Made by a program: the position numbers and the translations under genes. The notes under the pieces are model-generated. The model did no database searches and had not been told where the DNA came from. It saw only the letters and a list, made by a program, of their open reading frames with translations. Of a DNA stretch of 64,000 nt, positions 18,459 to 28,180 are shown piece after piece. Source of the stretch: Sulfurimonadaceae bacterium (lineage in GTDB: Bacteria; Campylobacterota; Campylobacteria; Campylobacterales; Sulfurimonadaceae); contig JADGDM010000005.1 of assembly GCA_016744905.1 (NCBI GenBank), positions 38,549 to 102,548 of the forward strand. Direction: 5' to 3'. Numbering within the stretch: the first letter of the stretch is position 1; every line of letters starts with the position of its first letter.

Positions 18459-19948
18459 AAAACGTAGTCCACATACAAACGGGTGTCAATAAAGTCATCT
18501 GTTACGGTTTGAAAGTCATAACCGTGTTCCGCTTTATAAGCCTCATAATCATAATCCGTTTTATAATCATCATAGGCAATTCTAAATTGTAGACTCAGTC
18601 CATCCATCTGTGTAAATATTCCAAATCCATCGTTTTTTGTAAATGAGTAACGCAGATCAAAGGTCGCTTCACTTCTATCTTGTGCGGCATCTTTTTGGCT
18701 TATGTCATCAGGCATATCATAATAAGCGTATCTAAAACGAATCACTGTATTGTTAATAATGCCCATCTTACCCAGTTCAAACTGTGCGCCAAGACCATAA
18801 GACTTAGTGCCGGCAAGTTCTGAATCCTGAACCTGATATGAGTTAAACATCTGAGGTGTTCCCCAACGGACAAAGAGGGTTCCTCCATCATAAGAAGCTT
18901 CATTATAAGCGACTTCATTATAAGCGGTGAAGAATGTCATGCCCTGTTTTAAAGAGAGTTGGGCTTTTAGTCCATAAAACCATGTTTCAACTGCGCCTCC
19001 TACTTTTTCACCTACTCCATTTTGAGAGGCAATTTGTGTGGCAAAACTGAGGTCGCTATTTTTTGAAAGTTGTAAATTGTACGCACCATAAAAATAGACA
19101 GTATTGATAAAATCATCGACATAGTAATCCCACAGTTCTAGGTTGAGTTCGCTGTCTTTATAGGTCAGCGCGCTCATCATCATTGCCTTGTCTGCGCCAT
19201 CATATTTACCACTGAGTGCATCAAAGTTAGTTTCATTAATAGCTCCACGAGTTTTACTTTTTGTCACACGCGCTGAGCGAACCATATCTTCAAAAACTTC
19301 TGCATTTCTATCTTTTTGACGATTGATATAGGCGAGGTTGATTTGAAAGTTTTCAAAGAAGGTGTTCTCGTACGTTCCTCCCTCATGGGTAAATGGAGAC
19401 ATACGGATATTTGAAAGTGAGATAAAACGATAGTTTGGCATCTCTTGACGACCTAAAACAAGACGGTTCTCTTCATCTTGCACTTTTAAAAAGGCCTCTC
19501 CTAGAACTGTGTACGTATTGGCAGTTCCCCCATCTTCATTGGCGCCACCAAGACCCAGTCTGTCGTCTGGATTTGGACCGATTGGTGTGGCAGTATAAAA
19601 GGTAGCCCCGATGGAAGTGTAAAGAAGAGGTGCGCTCTCTATTCCAAAATATCCACCAAGAGTGGAGTATTGTTGTAATTTTCTTGTAGAGGTGTCTGTC
19701 CCCTCTGCATCTTGGGTAAGATGAAGATTTGAATTTCTAGTCTGCGCGCTGTAACGAATGAGACCTTTTATCTTTGCTTTGCTACAAGCTTCTTTTAGAT
19801 TGCTCGCATCGGCGCGCTCCGTGGTGTCAATCTTGGCTTTAATAGGGAGCGAATCACCAGCAAGTCTGGGTGCTTCATATTTTGTGCCGTCTTCGTTAAC
19901 AGCAAGTAGAGGGATTGTGAGTAAGCTTAGGAGTACAATGTTTTTCAT
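18455..19948 (-). CDS. OprD/campylobacter-type outer-membrane porin-like protein
   Basis: Encodes 497 residues: signal peptide (MKNIVLLSLLTIPLLA), then about 18 amphipathic strands with alternating aromatics and a terminal Phe (RLYVDYVF). The early segment LKGLIRYSAQTRNSN-like and FGIESAPLLYTSIGATFYTA resemble the OprD superfamily porins of Campylobacterota. It is 23 bases downstream of the MMPL exporter and is likely the last gene of that operon, so it may supply the outer-membrane part of an export path or act as a substrate porin. Confidence 0.7.
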   Translation of the reverse strand: MKNIVLLSLLTIPLLAVNEDGTKYEAPRLAGDSLPIKAKIDTTERADASNLKEACSKAKIKGLIRYSAQTRNSNLHLTQDAEGTDTSTRKLQQYSTLGGYFGIESAPLLYTSIGATFYTATPIGPNPDDRLGLGGANEDGGTANTYTVLGEAFLKVQDEENRLVLGRQEMPNYRFISLSNIRMSPFTHEGGTYENTFFENFQINLAYINRQKDRNAEVFEDMVRSARVTKSKTRGAINETNFDALSGKYDGADKAMMMSALTYKDSELNLELWDYYVDDFINTVYFYGAYNLQLSKNSDLSFATQIASQNGVGEKVGGAVETWFYGLKAQLSLKQGMTFFTAYNEVAYNEASYDGGTLFVRWGTPQMFNSYQVQDSELAGTKSYGLGAQFELGKMGIINNTVIRFRYAYYDMPDDISQKDAAQDRSEATFDLRYSFTKNDGFGIFTQMDGLSLQFRIAYDDYKTDYDYEAYKAEHGYDFQTVTDDFIDTRLYVDYVF

Positions 19949-19971
19949 AAAACATTGTACTGTGGGTCGTG

Positions 19972-22395
19972 TTAATTTATACTTTCTTTGTCTTTATATA
20001 GCAGTGCCATGAGTGCTGGTGCGATAACTAAGTCTGCAACAAGAGCCATGATGATAGCCGTTCCGGCAAGCAGTCCAAAGTTAAATAAGTTTGCCATAGA
20101 AGCAAATAGATAAACATAAAAACCGATACTTAAAACAATAGTGGTCATAAGCATAGCGCGCCCACTTCCTGTTAAGGTAAGACGTACGGCTTCTTCAGTG
20201 CTTTTTCCCTCATCTTTATAACGTACAAAGTTATGCATAAAGTGAACATTGTCATCGACGGCGAGTCCAAGAACAATACTTCCCACCAACATGGTAAAGA
20301 GATCAAATGGGATACTGAAAATAACCATAAAAGCGATGATAAAAAAGACAGGGAAAAGGTTTGGAATCATACTTACCAGACCAAGTTTAACTGATGAAAG
20401 TAATAAAATCATCATAAAAGCGATGGCAATAAAGGCGATGACATAACTCTCTCCTGCACTGGTGATGGCTTGAGTAATGGTGTTGGCTAAAAGTGGAATC
20501 ATTCCGGTGAGTTCAATCTCAACACCGGCTGGAAGACTTTTTTCTAGATGTGTTTGAATGTCGACTAAAAGACCATGATATTTAACGGAGTCAACCCATG
20601 GCATTTTAAAAGTGATACGTGCTTTAGAAAACTGTGAATCTACAAAATCTTCAAGATCATCACTTCCACTATTTTCAAAAAGTAAAATTTCTTGGGCTAA
20701 AAGGTTAGGATTATCGGTGATGGTGTAAAAAGCTTCTTGATTTTCATTAAGTGCCTTATGAATCTCTTTCATCACATCAACAATACTGACTACCTTACCT
20801 ACAAAGTAGTCATCATTTGAAATCGTCTGTGCGTACTGTGAAATCTCTTCGATACTTTTTAAAAGTTCATAGTTATATAGACCATTGGCTTTTTTAGTAT
20901 CAATGATAAGTTCTAGTGAAATGGTACCACGCATCTCTTTATCGATTTTCTCTGTCGCAGTGCGAGCACTATTTTTTTCATTTAACCAAGTCAGTGGGTT
21001 GTGTGAATACTTCATCTGTGTAGTAAGTGCAATAGTGATAGCCATTAAGGTAAGAGAAATGATGACGATAGCCTTCGCATGAACTTGTGTAAAGTGTGCC
21101 AGACGTTCTAAAAATCGATCAAAAAAGTCTTTATACTCTTCGTTGGCAAATGCCTTACGTTTGAGTGGAAAGATGGCGATAAGTGTTGGTAGTAAAACCA
21201 TACTAATAACCAGTGCCACAATAACACCGGCTGCTCCATACATTCCTAGGTCTGCAACGGGTGCAACAGAAGAGAAAGAGAAAGAACCAATCCCTGCTGC
21301 CGTTGTGAGTGAGGTCATGATGATGGCCAAACCAGAGTGGTGTAGAGTATAGGCGAGGGATTCTATTTTGTTGCCAAATTGATCATAATGATGAAAAAAT
21401 ATCGCCATAATATGAATAGAAGTACCGATACCAACGGCTAAAATAAATGAAGGTAGAATTTGTGTAGGAATTTTAATAGGTGTTCCAAAGTAGCTCATCA
21501 GACCGACCGTACTTAAAACAGATAAGATAACTGCTAAAAGTGGGAAAAGAACACCAGAGACGCGTTTAAACAGTAGAGACAATAAAATTACAATAGAGAG
21601 TAAAATAAGCCCATTGAATTTTTTGATATCGTGTTTCATAGAGTGTTTTAAAGTATCCGTTACGCTGGGACTTCCTGCGATATCGATGATAAACTCAGGG
21701 GTGTTGTAGCGTGCTGTGATCTCTTTGACTTTCTCCAACATCTCAGCGATTTCATCATCACTTATGAACTCTTGTTCCTCTGCTTCAATTTCACCCTCAT
21801 CACTATCAAAATCATCTAAGCCAGAGAGATCATCATCTGAGCTTTCTTGGCCTACTAAAGTATAGGTATTGGCCTCTAAGACGATGACATTAAAGCTACC
21901 ATCACTGTTAAGTAGTAGATCTTTATAAATAGGGTTGTTAAGGGCTATCTCTTTTTTTTCTTGGCGCGCTGTCTCATTTTCTGGCCACTGTTCAAAAAGG
22001 TCTTCAACCAGTAGTGAGTCTTTGTCCCCAGTGGTGTTACGGGCATTGATTAAAGAGGTAATATCATTAAGATAAGGCACTTCATTTTGCAATTCATTGT
22101 GCAACTTTTTCAGTTGTGCTAAATTGGTCTCTTTAAATATACCATCTGTTTTAATGGCAACAACAATCTTCTCATCATGTCCAAACTGATTTTGAAACTT
22201 ATCATAAGTAACACGAACAGGATCATCAGTACGTAAAAACCCCTCTGTCGACGTGTCTAAAGTAATACGAGGAACATTAGAAATCATCCCTGCTAGTAAG
22301 GCAAGCATCACTATTAGAACAAGGTATTTATATTTGTTAATACCATGTCCCATTTTATATAGGAGTTTATCAACACTCTGTGTGGCTCTTTTCAT
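19972..22395 (-). CDS. RND-superfamily MMPL-type exporter
   Basis: An 807-residue inner-membrane protein with the RND plan: TM1, a large periplasmic domain (about 45-260), TM2-6, a second periplasmic domain (about 460-610) and TM8-12. The second half contains GLAVDDNVHFMHNF and TGSGRAMLMTTIVLSIGF, typical of the MMPL/HpnN branch that handles lipids or hydrophobic molecules. No periplasmic adaptor gene is adjacent, which fits MMPL rather than HAE1 pumps. An acidic insert (DDDLSGLDDFDSDEGEIEAE) lies near residue 190. Confidence 0.82.
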   Translation of the reverse strand: MKRATQSVDKLLYKMGHGINKYKYLVLIVMLALLAGMISNVPRITLDTSTEGFLRTDDPVRVTYDKFQNQFGHDEKIVVAIKTDGIFKETNLAQLKKLHNELQNEVPYLNDITSLINARNTTGDKDSLLVEDLFEQWPENETARQEKKEIALNNPIYKDLLLNSDGSFNVIVLEANTYTLVGQESSDDDLSGLDDFDSDEGEIEAEEQEFISDDEIAEMLEKVKEITARYNTPEFIIDIAGSPSVTDTLKHSMKHDIKKFNGLILLSIVILLSLLFKRVSGVLFPLLAVILSVLSTVGLMSYFGTPIKIPTQILPSFILAVGIGTSIHIMAIFFHHYDQFGNKIESLAYTLHHSGLAIIMTSLTTAAGIGSFSFSSVAPVADLGMYGAAGVIVALVISMVLLPTLIAIFPLKRKAFANEEYKDFFDRFLERLAHFTQVHAKAIVIISLTLMAITIALTTQMKYSHNPLTWLNEKNSARTATEKIDKEMRGTISLELIIDTKKANGLYNYELLKSIEEISQYAQTISNDDYFVGKVVSIVDVMKEIHKALNENQEAFYTITDNPNLLAQEILLFENSGSDDLEDFVDSQFSKARITFKMPWVDSVKYHGLLVDIQTHLEKSLPAGVEIELTGMIPLLANTITQAITSAGESYVIAFIAIAFMMILLLSSVKLGLVSMIPNLFPVFFIIAFMVIFSIPFDLFTMLVGSIVLGLAVDDNVHFMHNFVRYKDEGKSTEEAVRLTLTGSGRAMLMTTIVLSIGFYVYLFASMANLFNFGLLAGTAIIMALVADLVIAPALMALLYKDKESIN

Positions 22396-22473
22396 CTATC
22401 CTCTTTTCAGTAAAATTAATGTGGAATTTTACAGTGTTGGTGTTAGTCTAATGTTAATTTGACGATTAAAGGA

Positions 22474-24945
22474 TTAAAAAAGAGGTTGAGGCTCTGCGAT
22501 AAAATAACCTTGAAATTCATCAACGCCAAGTTCTTTAACAATTAAGTAGACTTCTTCACAATGTACAAACTCAGCAACAGTTTTAGCATCAATTTCTTTG
22601 GCCAATAAGACAATAGCCTTAACAACAGAATAAGAGTGCGGGTCATTATGAATGTTTTTGATGATAGAGCCATCTATCTTAATATAATTGGGTCTTAACT
22701 CCATAATATGGGTGAAATTTGAAAACCCTGATCCAAAGTCATCAATAGCAATACGGGCACCATATCCTTGGAACTCTTGACAAAATTCTCTCATAAGCTG
22801 ATAATCCTCAAGGTTTGCATCTTCAAGTATCTCAAGGACAACACGATCAAACATATCATGCTCTTGTAAGAGTGCTTTAAACCACACACGAAATTCAGGG
22901 TTTTTAATTTCAATAAAGCTGAGGTTTAGTGTAATATCACACTCTAAATCAGAGACACTTTTTATACCTTTTTCGAGAACATATCGTGAAAGCTTTTCGT
23001 ATTGATTGGTTTTAATGGAGATGTCTAAAAACTCATAAGGAGAGATGATTTTCGTTGTTCCATTTTCAAACTGTTCAAGACGCATTAAAAGTTCATATTT
23101 TTGAGTGGTATGTACAGAAGAGATGATAGGTTGAAAAAAACAGACAAATCTATCTTCTTCAAGGGCAAGACGAATCTCTTTTTTATAGTAGAGGTTTTTT
23201 TGTAGTTGATGGGTATGATCAAAAGAGTCTTGGTAGAGAAGTACTTTTTTTCCCTCTTTTCTTGCAGTAAGAAGCGTCATATCTGCTTTGTTGAGGATAT
23301 TGGTCTGATGTTGAACCACAGCAATAGTGATACTCAACTCAATACTCTCATTAATCTCCTCAATATTATAACTTTCTGCTTCAATGGTAGTGTGTAATTT
23401 TTGTGCAAGTTGAAGATAGCTCTCGATAGACACTGCGTATTCAAACTGGGTTAATAAAATAAATTCATCGGCGCCTAAACGGTACGGGATTAAGTGCTCA
23501 TTTAAAAGTAGTTCCTGTAGCTTGTGTGAAAATTGTTGAAGGATTTGATTACCTACTTGAATTCCATAAAGGTCATTAATTTGGCTAAAACCGTTAATAT
23601 CAATAAGCATGATTAGATTATTGTCTGTCTCTTTCAAAGTACGTACTAAGGCAAATCTATTTTGTAGACCACTGAGTTGATCAGTATAGAGTTGATGTTG
23701 TAACTCTTTAGTCCTATCATCAACCAATGATTCTAGTTGGGTATTAGAGTACTCTAGTGAAACGTTATCCTCTTTTAGTGTATTGATTTTATCACCAAGT
23801 ATGATTGCGAGTAAGATTACTTCTGAGACCGAGCCTATTGCAAGAAGGTTGTTACTCCAAGAGAAGCTAGGGATAGTTCCATTCATTTGTAAGACAAAAA
23901 CAATAAGCGCTAAGGTGAAAAATGACCAGGCAATACTAAATAAGATAGCGGTACGCTCTTTTCTAATTGCCAAATAATAAGCAACCCCTATAATGAATAT
24001 GAAAAGTGACAAGATTGGTATCAAAGAGATTGAAGTGAGTTTCAAGCCTAAGGTGTCATTGGTACTGAAAAGCTCAAAGTAGACAGTACTTGTGAGCAGT
24101 AAAGTAATGACGGTAAGATGTGCTATAAAGAGCAGTCTTATTTTTGGATAATTATGACGTGTAATCCCCAGCAGCTTAATAATAAAAAGTACACCAAAAA
24201 GAATAAATATAAGAACGGCCAATGTGTCTGCTATACGTGTAAAGAATAGTGAATTGGGCCAGATATAGTGATTTGTAAATCCCCGAATACTTGCATGATA
24301 GACAAGGCTTGATAATACCAATGAGATGTAATAGAGATAATAGGAGTAGCGCGTAAATAGATAGAGGACCAAATTATATAAAACCATAACAAAGAGAATG
24401 CCGTACAAGAAACCATCAACGAGTTTAGATTCTGTACTGTGTAAGAAAAACTCTTCTGCACTGTGTATGGAGAAGAAGATTGGAATAGAGCCAAAATGTT
24501 TAATCTTAAAGTAGTAGTCAAGTTGATCTGTGTTTTGGAAGTTGAGTGGAGTGATAAACTGTTCATAATCAAGAAGGTACTCTTTTGGTGGATAATCCGT
24601 TCCAAAGTATAGTGTTTGGGTTTTTTCATTATTTATGTATTGATAAGCGATAAGGTTTTCTATATTTGGAAAGTCATAGGTTAAGATATAGGTTTGGACG
24701 AGAGGCTGACTTTGTTTGATACGCACATGAAACCAAGCCGTATGATCGATAAAACCCAGCCGATGTTTTGGTACGTCGACATAATTTTTTGAATTCTTTG
24801 CCTCTTCTAGCGTTAGTTTATTACTAGGGTCTACTAGGAGTTCTATAGAATACGATAGTTTCTGATTTGAGTTTAGTATGGTTGCTTCAAGCGCTGATGA
24901 AAAAAATAAAAAAAGTGATAATACATATATAAAACGATAAATCAT
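22474..24945 (-). CDS. 7TMR-DISM sensor with GGDEF and EAL domains
   Basis: An 823-residue membrane protein. After a signal peptide come an extracellular DISMED2-type beta domain (about 25-165), seven transmembrane helices (about 180-385), a short coiled coil, a GGDEF domain (about 425-560) and an EAL domain (about 575-820). The GGDEF motif is GADEF (LGADEFILL), the EAL triplet is ELL, but IDDFGSGFSNF and KIDGSIIK are kept, so phosphodiesterase or c-di-GMP binding is possible. It is the first gene of a three-gene unit with the MMPL exporter and porin (gap of 78 bases to the exporter). Confidence 0.82.
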   Translation of the reverse strand: MIYRFIYVLSLFLFFSSALEATILNSNQKLSYSIELLVDPSNKLTLEEAKNSKNYVDVPKHRLGFIDHTAWFHVRIKQSQPLVQTYILTYDFPNIENLIAYQYINNEKTQTLYFGTDYPPKEYLLDYEQFITPLNFQNTDQLDYYFKIKHFGSIPIFFSIHSAEEFFLHSTESKLVDGFLYGILFVMVLYNLVLYLFTRYSYYLYYISLVLSSLVYHASIRGFTNHYIWPNSLFFTRIADTLAVLIFILFGVLFIIKLLGITRHNYPKIRLLFIAHLTVITLLLTSTVYFELFSTNDTLGLKLTSISLIPILSLFIFIIGVAYYLAIRKERTAILFSIAWSFFTLALIVFVLQMNGTIPSFSWSNNLLAIGSVSEVILLAIILGDKINTLKEDNVSLEYSNTQLESLVDDRTKELQHQLYTDQLSGLQNRFALVRTLKETDNNLIMLIDINGFSQINDLYGIQVGNQILQQFSHKLQELLLNEHLIPYRLGADEFILLTQFEYAVSIESYLQLAQKLHTTIEAESYNIEEINESIELSITIAVVQHQTNILNKADMTLLTARKEGKKVLLYQDSFDHTHQLQKNLYYKKEIRLALEEDRFVCFFQPIISSVHTTQKYELLMRLEQFENGTTKIISPYEFLDISIKTNQYEKLSRYVLEKGIKSVSDLECDITLNLSFIEIKNPEFRVWFKALLQEHDMFDRVVLEILEDANLEDYQLMREFCQEFQGYGARIAIDDFGSGFSNFTHIMELRPNYIKIDGSIIKNIHNDPHSYSVVKAIVLLAKEIDAKTVAEFVHCEEVYLIVKELGVDEFQGYFIAEPQPLF

Positions 24946-25118
24946 ACAAACTCATTTAATTAATTTCACTTGATAGTATCATAATAAAAATGAATATAAG
25001 ATTTAGGTTTTAAACTATTTAATAAAGCTTTTATAGGAAAATTAAATTTGCGGTTAAACATAAAAAAAGAAGGGCTATTTGACTTAGCCTATAGTATCGA
25101 ATGTATTTGATGGATATG

Positions 25119-25145
25119 TTAAGAGAGCAGGTGTGACTCTCTTAA
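25119..25145 (-). terminator. Hairpin downstream of the DUF1059 gene
   Basis: A perfect nine-base stem (TTAAGAGAG with CTCTCTTAA) around a nine-base loop lies 17 bases after the DUF1059 stop. It lacks a clear T-run on either strand, so it is only a candidate terminator. The rest of 24946-25161 shows nothing beyond AT-rich sequence. Confidence 0.4.
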
Positions 25146-25161
25146 GTGTGTACGCTGTCTC

Positions 25162-25398
25162 TTAGTCTTGAGGAAGTGCTTCAAATTCTTGGCGTTTGCC
25201 TTCAAACCATTTCATCATATCTTCTGGAGATTGCATGAGTTCTTGCATCTGCGCAATTACTGCTAAGTGTGCTGCATCACCTTGTTGGAACATCTCCATT
25301 CCGTGTGATTTACTAAGTTCAGCCATCTCTTCAAAAGTTTCCGCACTAAAAGTAGCATCACACGCGCCACCAAGTTGTTTACATGTCATTGTTTTCAT
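25162..25398 (-). CDS. DUF1059 domain small protein
   Basis: A 78-residue soluble protein opening with MKTMTCKQLGGACDATFSAETFEEMAELSKSHG-like features; the two Cys and the F.A.t.eEm...s..H pattern are the DUF1059 signature. The family has no established role. It stands alone between the sensor gene and tRNA-Ser, with a possible hairpin terminator after it. Confidence 0.75.
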   Translation of the reverse strand: MKTMTCKQLGGACDATFSAETFEEMAELSKSHGMEMFQQGDAAHLAVIAQMQELMQSPEDMMKWFEGKRQEFEALPQD

Positions 25399-25501
25399 AA
25401 AGTTCCTTATTTAAGTAGTGAGGAAGTTTAGCATAGAATGATAAATGTGTAAAAATAAAAATATTTTGCTTAATAGATAGTATTGGGTGCAGGGAAATTA
25501 G

Positions 25502-25589
25502 TGGTGGACAGCTAGAGATTCGAACTCTAGATAGATTGCTCTATACTCGCGTTCCAGGCGAGCGCCTTCGACCACTCGGCCAGCTGTCC
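25502..25589 (-). tRNA. tRNA-Ser (GGA anticodon)
   Basis: On the minus strand the acceptor arms GGACAGC and GCTGTCC pair over seven bases, the anticodon stem CTCGC/GCGAG encloses CTGGAAC (anticodon GGA), a long variable arm is present as in class II tRNAs, and the T-loop reads GTTCGAATC. CCA is encoded at 25502-25504. It reads UCC/UCU serine codons. Confidence 0.93.
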
Positions 25590-25654
25590 ATTATATTTTG
25601 TAGGTGAGTTTTGTAAACTCTGCTTCTTAATGTTTTAAGAAGCGAAAGTATATC

Positions 25655-26218
25655 TTATTTATCTAAAATTCTTGGCAGTGTGATGCCTTCTTGACCCTGA
25701 TACTTTCCAGCCTTGTCTCGGTAGCTAGTTTCGCATACTTCATCTCCTTGTAAAAAGAGAACTTGTGCGATACCTTCATTGGCATATATTTTTGCAGGAA
25801 GTGGTGTTGTATTAGAAATTTCGATGGTGATGTGACCCTCGAATTCTGGCTCAAAAGGTGTGACATTGACAATTATACCACAGCGCGCATACGTGCTCTT
25901 ACCGAGACATATCGCTAAAACATCACGTGGGATTTTAAAATACTCTACTGTACGTGCTAGTGCAAAAGAGTTCGGAGGAACGATACAAATATCACCTTTG
26001 AAATCAACCACATTCGCATCATCAAAATGTTTAGGATCTACGACTGTTGAGTTGAGATTTGTAAAGATTTTAAACTCATCACTAACACGGATATCATACC
26101 CATAAGAACTAAGTCCATAACTGACCACACCTTTACCAACTTGATCTTCACAAAATGGTGTAATCATCTCATTTTCTACTGACTGTTCTCTTATCCAACT
26201 GTCTGCTTTTAAACCCAC
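25655..26218 (-). CDS. dcd: dCTP deaminase
   Basis: Converts dCTP to dUTP for thymidylate synthesis. The 187 residues carry the family features [23 protein letters not shown], the catalytic-site region [36 protein letters not shown] (split here over the nucleotide pocket) and EGIAQVLFL. Length is exactly typical. It is divergent from accB, an order also known in C. jejuni. Confidence 0.93.
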   Translation of the reverse strand: MGLKADSWIREQSVENEMITPFCEDQVGKGVVSYGLSSYGYDIRVSDEFKIFTNLNSTVVDPKHFDDANVVDFKGDICIVPPNSFALARTVEYFKIPRDVLAICLGKSTYARCGIIVNVTPFEPEFEGHITIEISNTTPLPAKIYANEGIAQVLFLQGDEVCETSYRDKAGKYQGQEGITLPRILDK

Positions 26219-26332
26219 ATCTGTTCCTTTTCTTGTCTTAAACTTAAATATATTTCTTAATCATTCGAGTGACTAATAACTTTTATGGTATTATACACAA
26301 ATTAATTTTCAAAAGCATAGGAGAAAATATTT

Positions 26333-26788
26333 ATGGATACAAAACAGATTAAAGCTTTAATGAGCAACTTTGATGAGAGTGGTTTATCAAAACTTAAAAT
26401 TACAAAAGAAGATTTTTCTATCGAATTTGAAAAAGCAACAGGTCTTGTTGCCGCACCAGTTCAAGCAGTTGCAGTAGCAGCTCCAGTTGCAGTAGCAGCA
26501 GCACCAGTTGCTGGGCAAGCAGCTCCTGTAACGGCAGCTGAAATTACAGGTGACTCTATTGACTCACCGATGGTAGGAACATATTATGGCTCACCATCTC
26601 CAGACTCTCCAACATTTGTTAAAGCGGGAGATACTATCAAAAAAGGTACAGTTGTAGCAATTCTTGAAGCGATGAAAATCATGAATGAATTAGAAGCTGA
26701 ATTTGATTGTAAAGTTCTTGAAGTTCTTGCAACTGATGGTCAAGCGGTAGAGTATGATATGCCACTATTTGTAGTAGAAAAGATCTAA
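26333..26788 (+). CDS. accB: Biotin carboxyl carrier protein of acetyl-CoA carboxylase
   Basis: Carries the biotin that shuttles carboxyl groups in the first step of fatty acid synthesis. The 151 residues comprise an N-terminal domain, an Ala/Pro/Val-rich linker (about 40-75) and a biotinyl domain with EAMKIMNE, the modified Lys being residue 115. accC follows after two bases, so the pair is one operon. Confidence 0.96.
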   Translation: MDTKQIKALMSNFDESGLSKLKITKEDFSIEFEKATGLVAAPVQAVAVAAPVAVAAAPVAGQAAPVTAAEITGDSIDSPMVGTYYGSPSPDSPTFVKAGDTIKKGTVVAILEAMKIMNELEAEFDCKVLEVLATDGQAVEYDMPLFVVEKI

Positions 26789-26790
26789 AT

Positions 26791-28131
26791 ATGGCTGAAA
26801 TCAAACGTATCTTAGTTGCGAATCGTGGAGAGATTGCTCTTCGTGCCATTCGTACTATTAAAGAGATGGGTAAAGAAGCAGTAGCAGTTTATTCTAAGGG
26901 TGATGCAGACTGTGCATACCTTGATCTTGCGGATGCAAAAATTTGTATCGGTGAAGCTCCTTCAGCGCAGAGTTATTTAAGTATTCCAGCGATTATCTCT
27001 GCGGCAGAAGTAAGTCATTGTGACGCTATCTTCCCAGGGTATGGTTTTCTTTCAGAGAACCAACATTTCGTAGAAATCTGTACACACCACAACATTAAAT
27101 TCATCGGGCCAACACCTGAAGTTATGGTTTTAATGTCAGATAAATCAAAAGCAAAAGATGTAATGATTGCTGCTGGCGTTCCTGTAGTTCCAGGAAGTGA
27201 TGGTGCGATTCACGATATCAAAGATGCTAAAACTCGTGCGGCAGAAGTTGGATACCCAGTTATCCTAAAAGCCGCTCAAGGTGGTGGTGGACGTGGTATG
27301 CGTGTTGTTGAAGAGGAGAGCTACTTAGAAAATGCATTTTTAGCTTGTGAATCTGAAGCAATTACTGCCTTTGGTGATGGCACGATCTATATGGAGAAAT
27401 TCATTAAAGATCCTCGTCATATCGAAGTTCAAATCATGGCAGATGCACATGGAAATGTTCTTCATGTCGGTGAGCGTGACTGTTCTATGCAAAGACGTCA
27501 CCAAAAACTGATTGAAGAGTCTCCTGCGATTGTACTGACTCCTGAAGTACGTACACGTCTTCATGACGCCGCAGTGCGCGCTACAAAATTCATCAAGTAT
27601 GAAGGTGCAGGAACATTCGAGTTTTTGCTTGATGCAAACCTTGACTTCTATTTTATGGAAATGAACACGCGTCTTCAAGTTGAGCATACTGTATCTGAAG
27701 AGGTATCAGGACTTGACCTTATTGAGATGATGATTCGTGTTGCAGAGGGTGATAAGCTACCTGCACAAGAGAGCGTTGTTTTAAAAGGTCACTCAATTGA
27801 GTGTCGTATCTCAGCAGAAGATCCAGTTAAATTCTTACCAAGTCCAGGTAAAATTAATCAATGGATCGCTCCAGGTGGCCGTGGTGTTCGTATTGACACT
27901 CACGCATATGCTGGTTATATCGTTCCTCAAACTTATGACTCTATGATTGGTAAGCTTATTGTTTACGGTAGAGATAGAGAAGATGCAATCGCTAAAATGC
28001 ATCGCGCATTAAGTGAATTTACTGTTACGGGAATTCGTACTACTATCGCATTCCATAAAAAAATGATGGAAAACCCTGATTTTATAAGCAACAACTTCAA
28101 TACTAAATACCTAGAGAGTTACAACGGATAA
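26791..28131 (+). CDS. accC: Biotin carboxylase subunit of acetyl-CoA carboxylase
   Basis: ATP-dependent carboxylation of biotin on AccB. The 446-residue ATP-grasp enzyme shows ILVANRGEIALR, FPGYGFLSEN, KAAQGGGGRGMR (glycine-rich loop), ERDCSMQRRHQKLIEESP, FYFMEMNTRLQVEHTVSE and the C-terminal GTIxxxxFHKKMM-like end, all intact. It lies two bases after accB and is followed by a hairpin. Confidence 0.96.
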   Translation: MAEIKRILVANRGEIALRAIRTIKEMGKEAVAVYSKGDADCAYLDLADAKICIGEAPSAQSYLSIPAIISAAEVSHCDAIFPGYGFLSENQHFVEICTHHNIKFIGPTPEVMVLMSDKSKAKDVMIAAGVPVVPGSDGAIHDIKDAKTRAAEVGYPVILKAAQGGGGRGMRVVEEESYLENAFLACESEAITAFGDGTIYMEKFIKDPRHIEVQIMADAHGNVLHVGERDCSMQRRHQKLIEESPAIVLTPEVRTRLHDAAVRATKFIKYEGAGTFEFLLDANLDFYFMEMNTRLQVEHTVSEEVSGLDLIEMMIRVAEGDKLPAQESVVLKGHSIECRISAEDPVKFLPSPGKINQWIAPGGRGVRIDTHAYAGYIVPQTYDSMIGKLIVYGRDREDAIAKMHRALSEFTVTGIRTTIAFHKKMMENPDFISNNFNTKYLESYNG

Positions 28132-28169
28132 TATCCGTGTAACTTCTAACCCTTCACAAACTCTCTTTT
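28114..28169 (+). terminator. Composite hairpin terminator after accC
   Basis: A stem GTTAC-ACGGAT/ATCCGT-GTAAC (one bulge) spans 28118-28143 across the accC stop. A second, enclosing pairing GAGAGTT (28114-28120) with AACTCTC (28159-28165) is followed by TTTT. The two share bases at GTT, so they may be alternative folds. Confidence 0.5.
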
Positions 28170-28180
28170 AAAGACTTATT

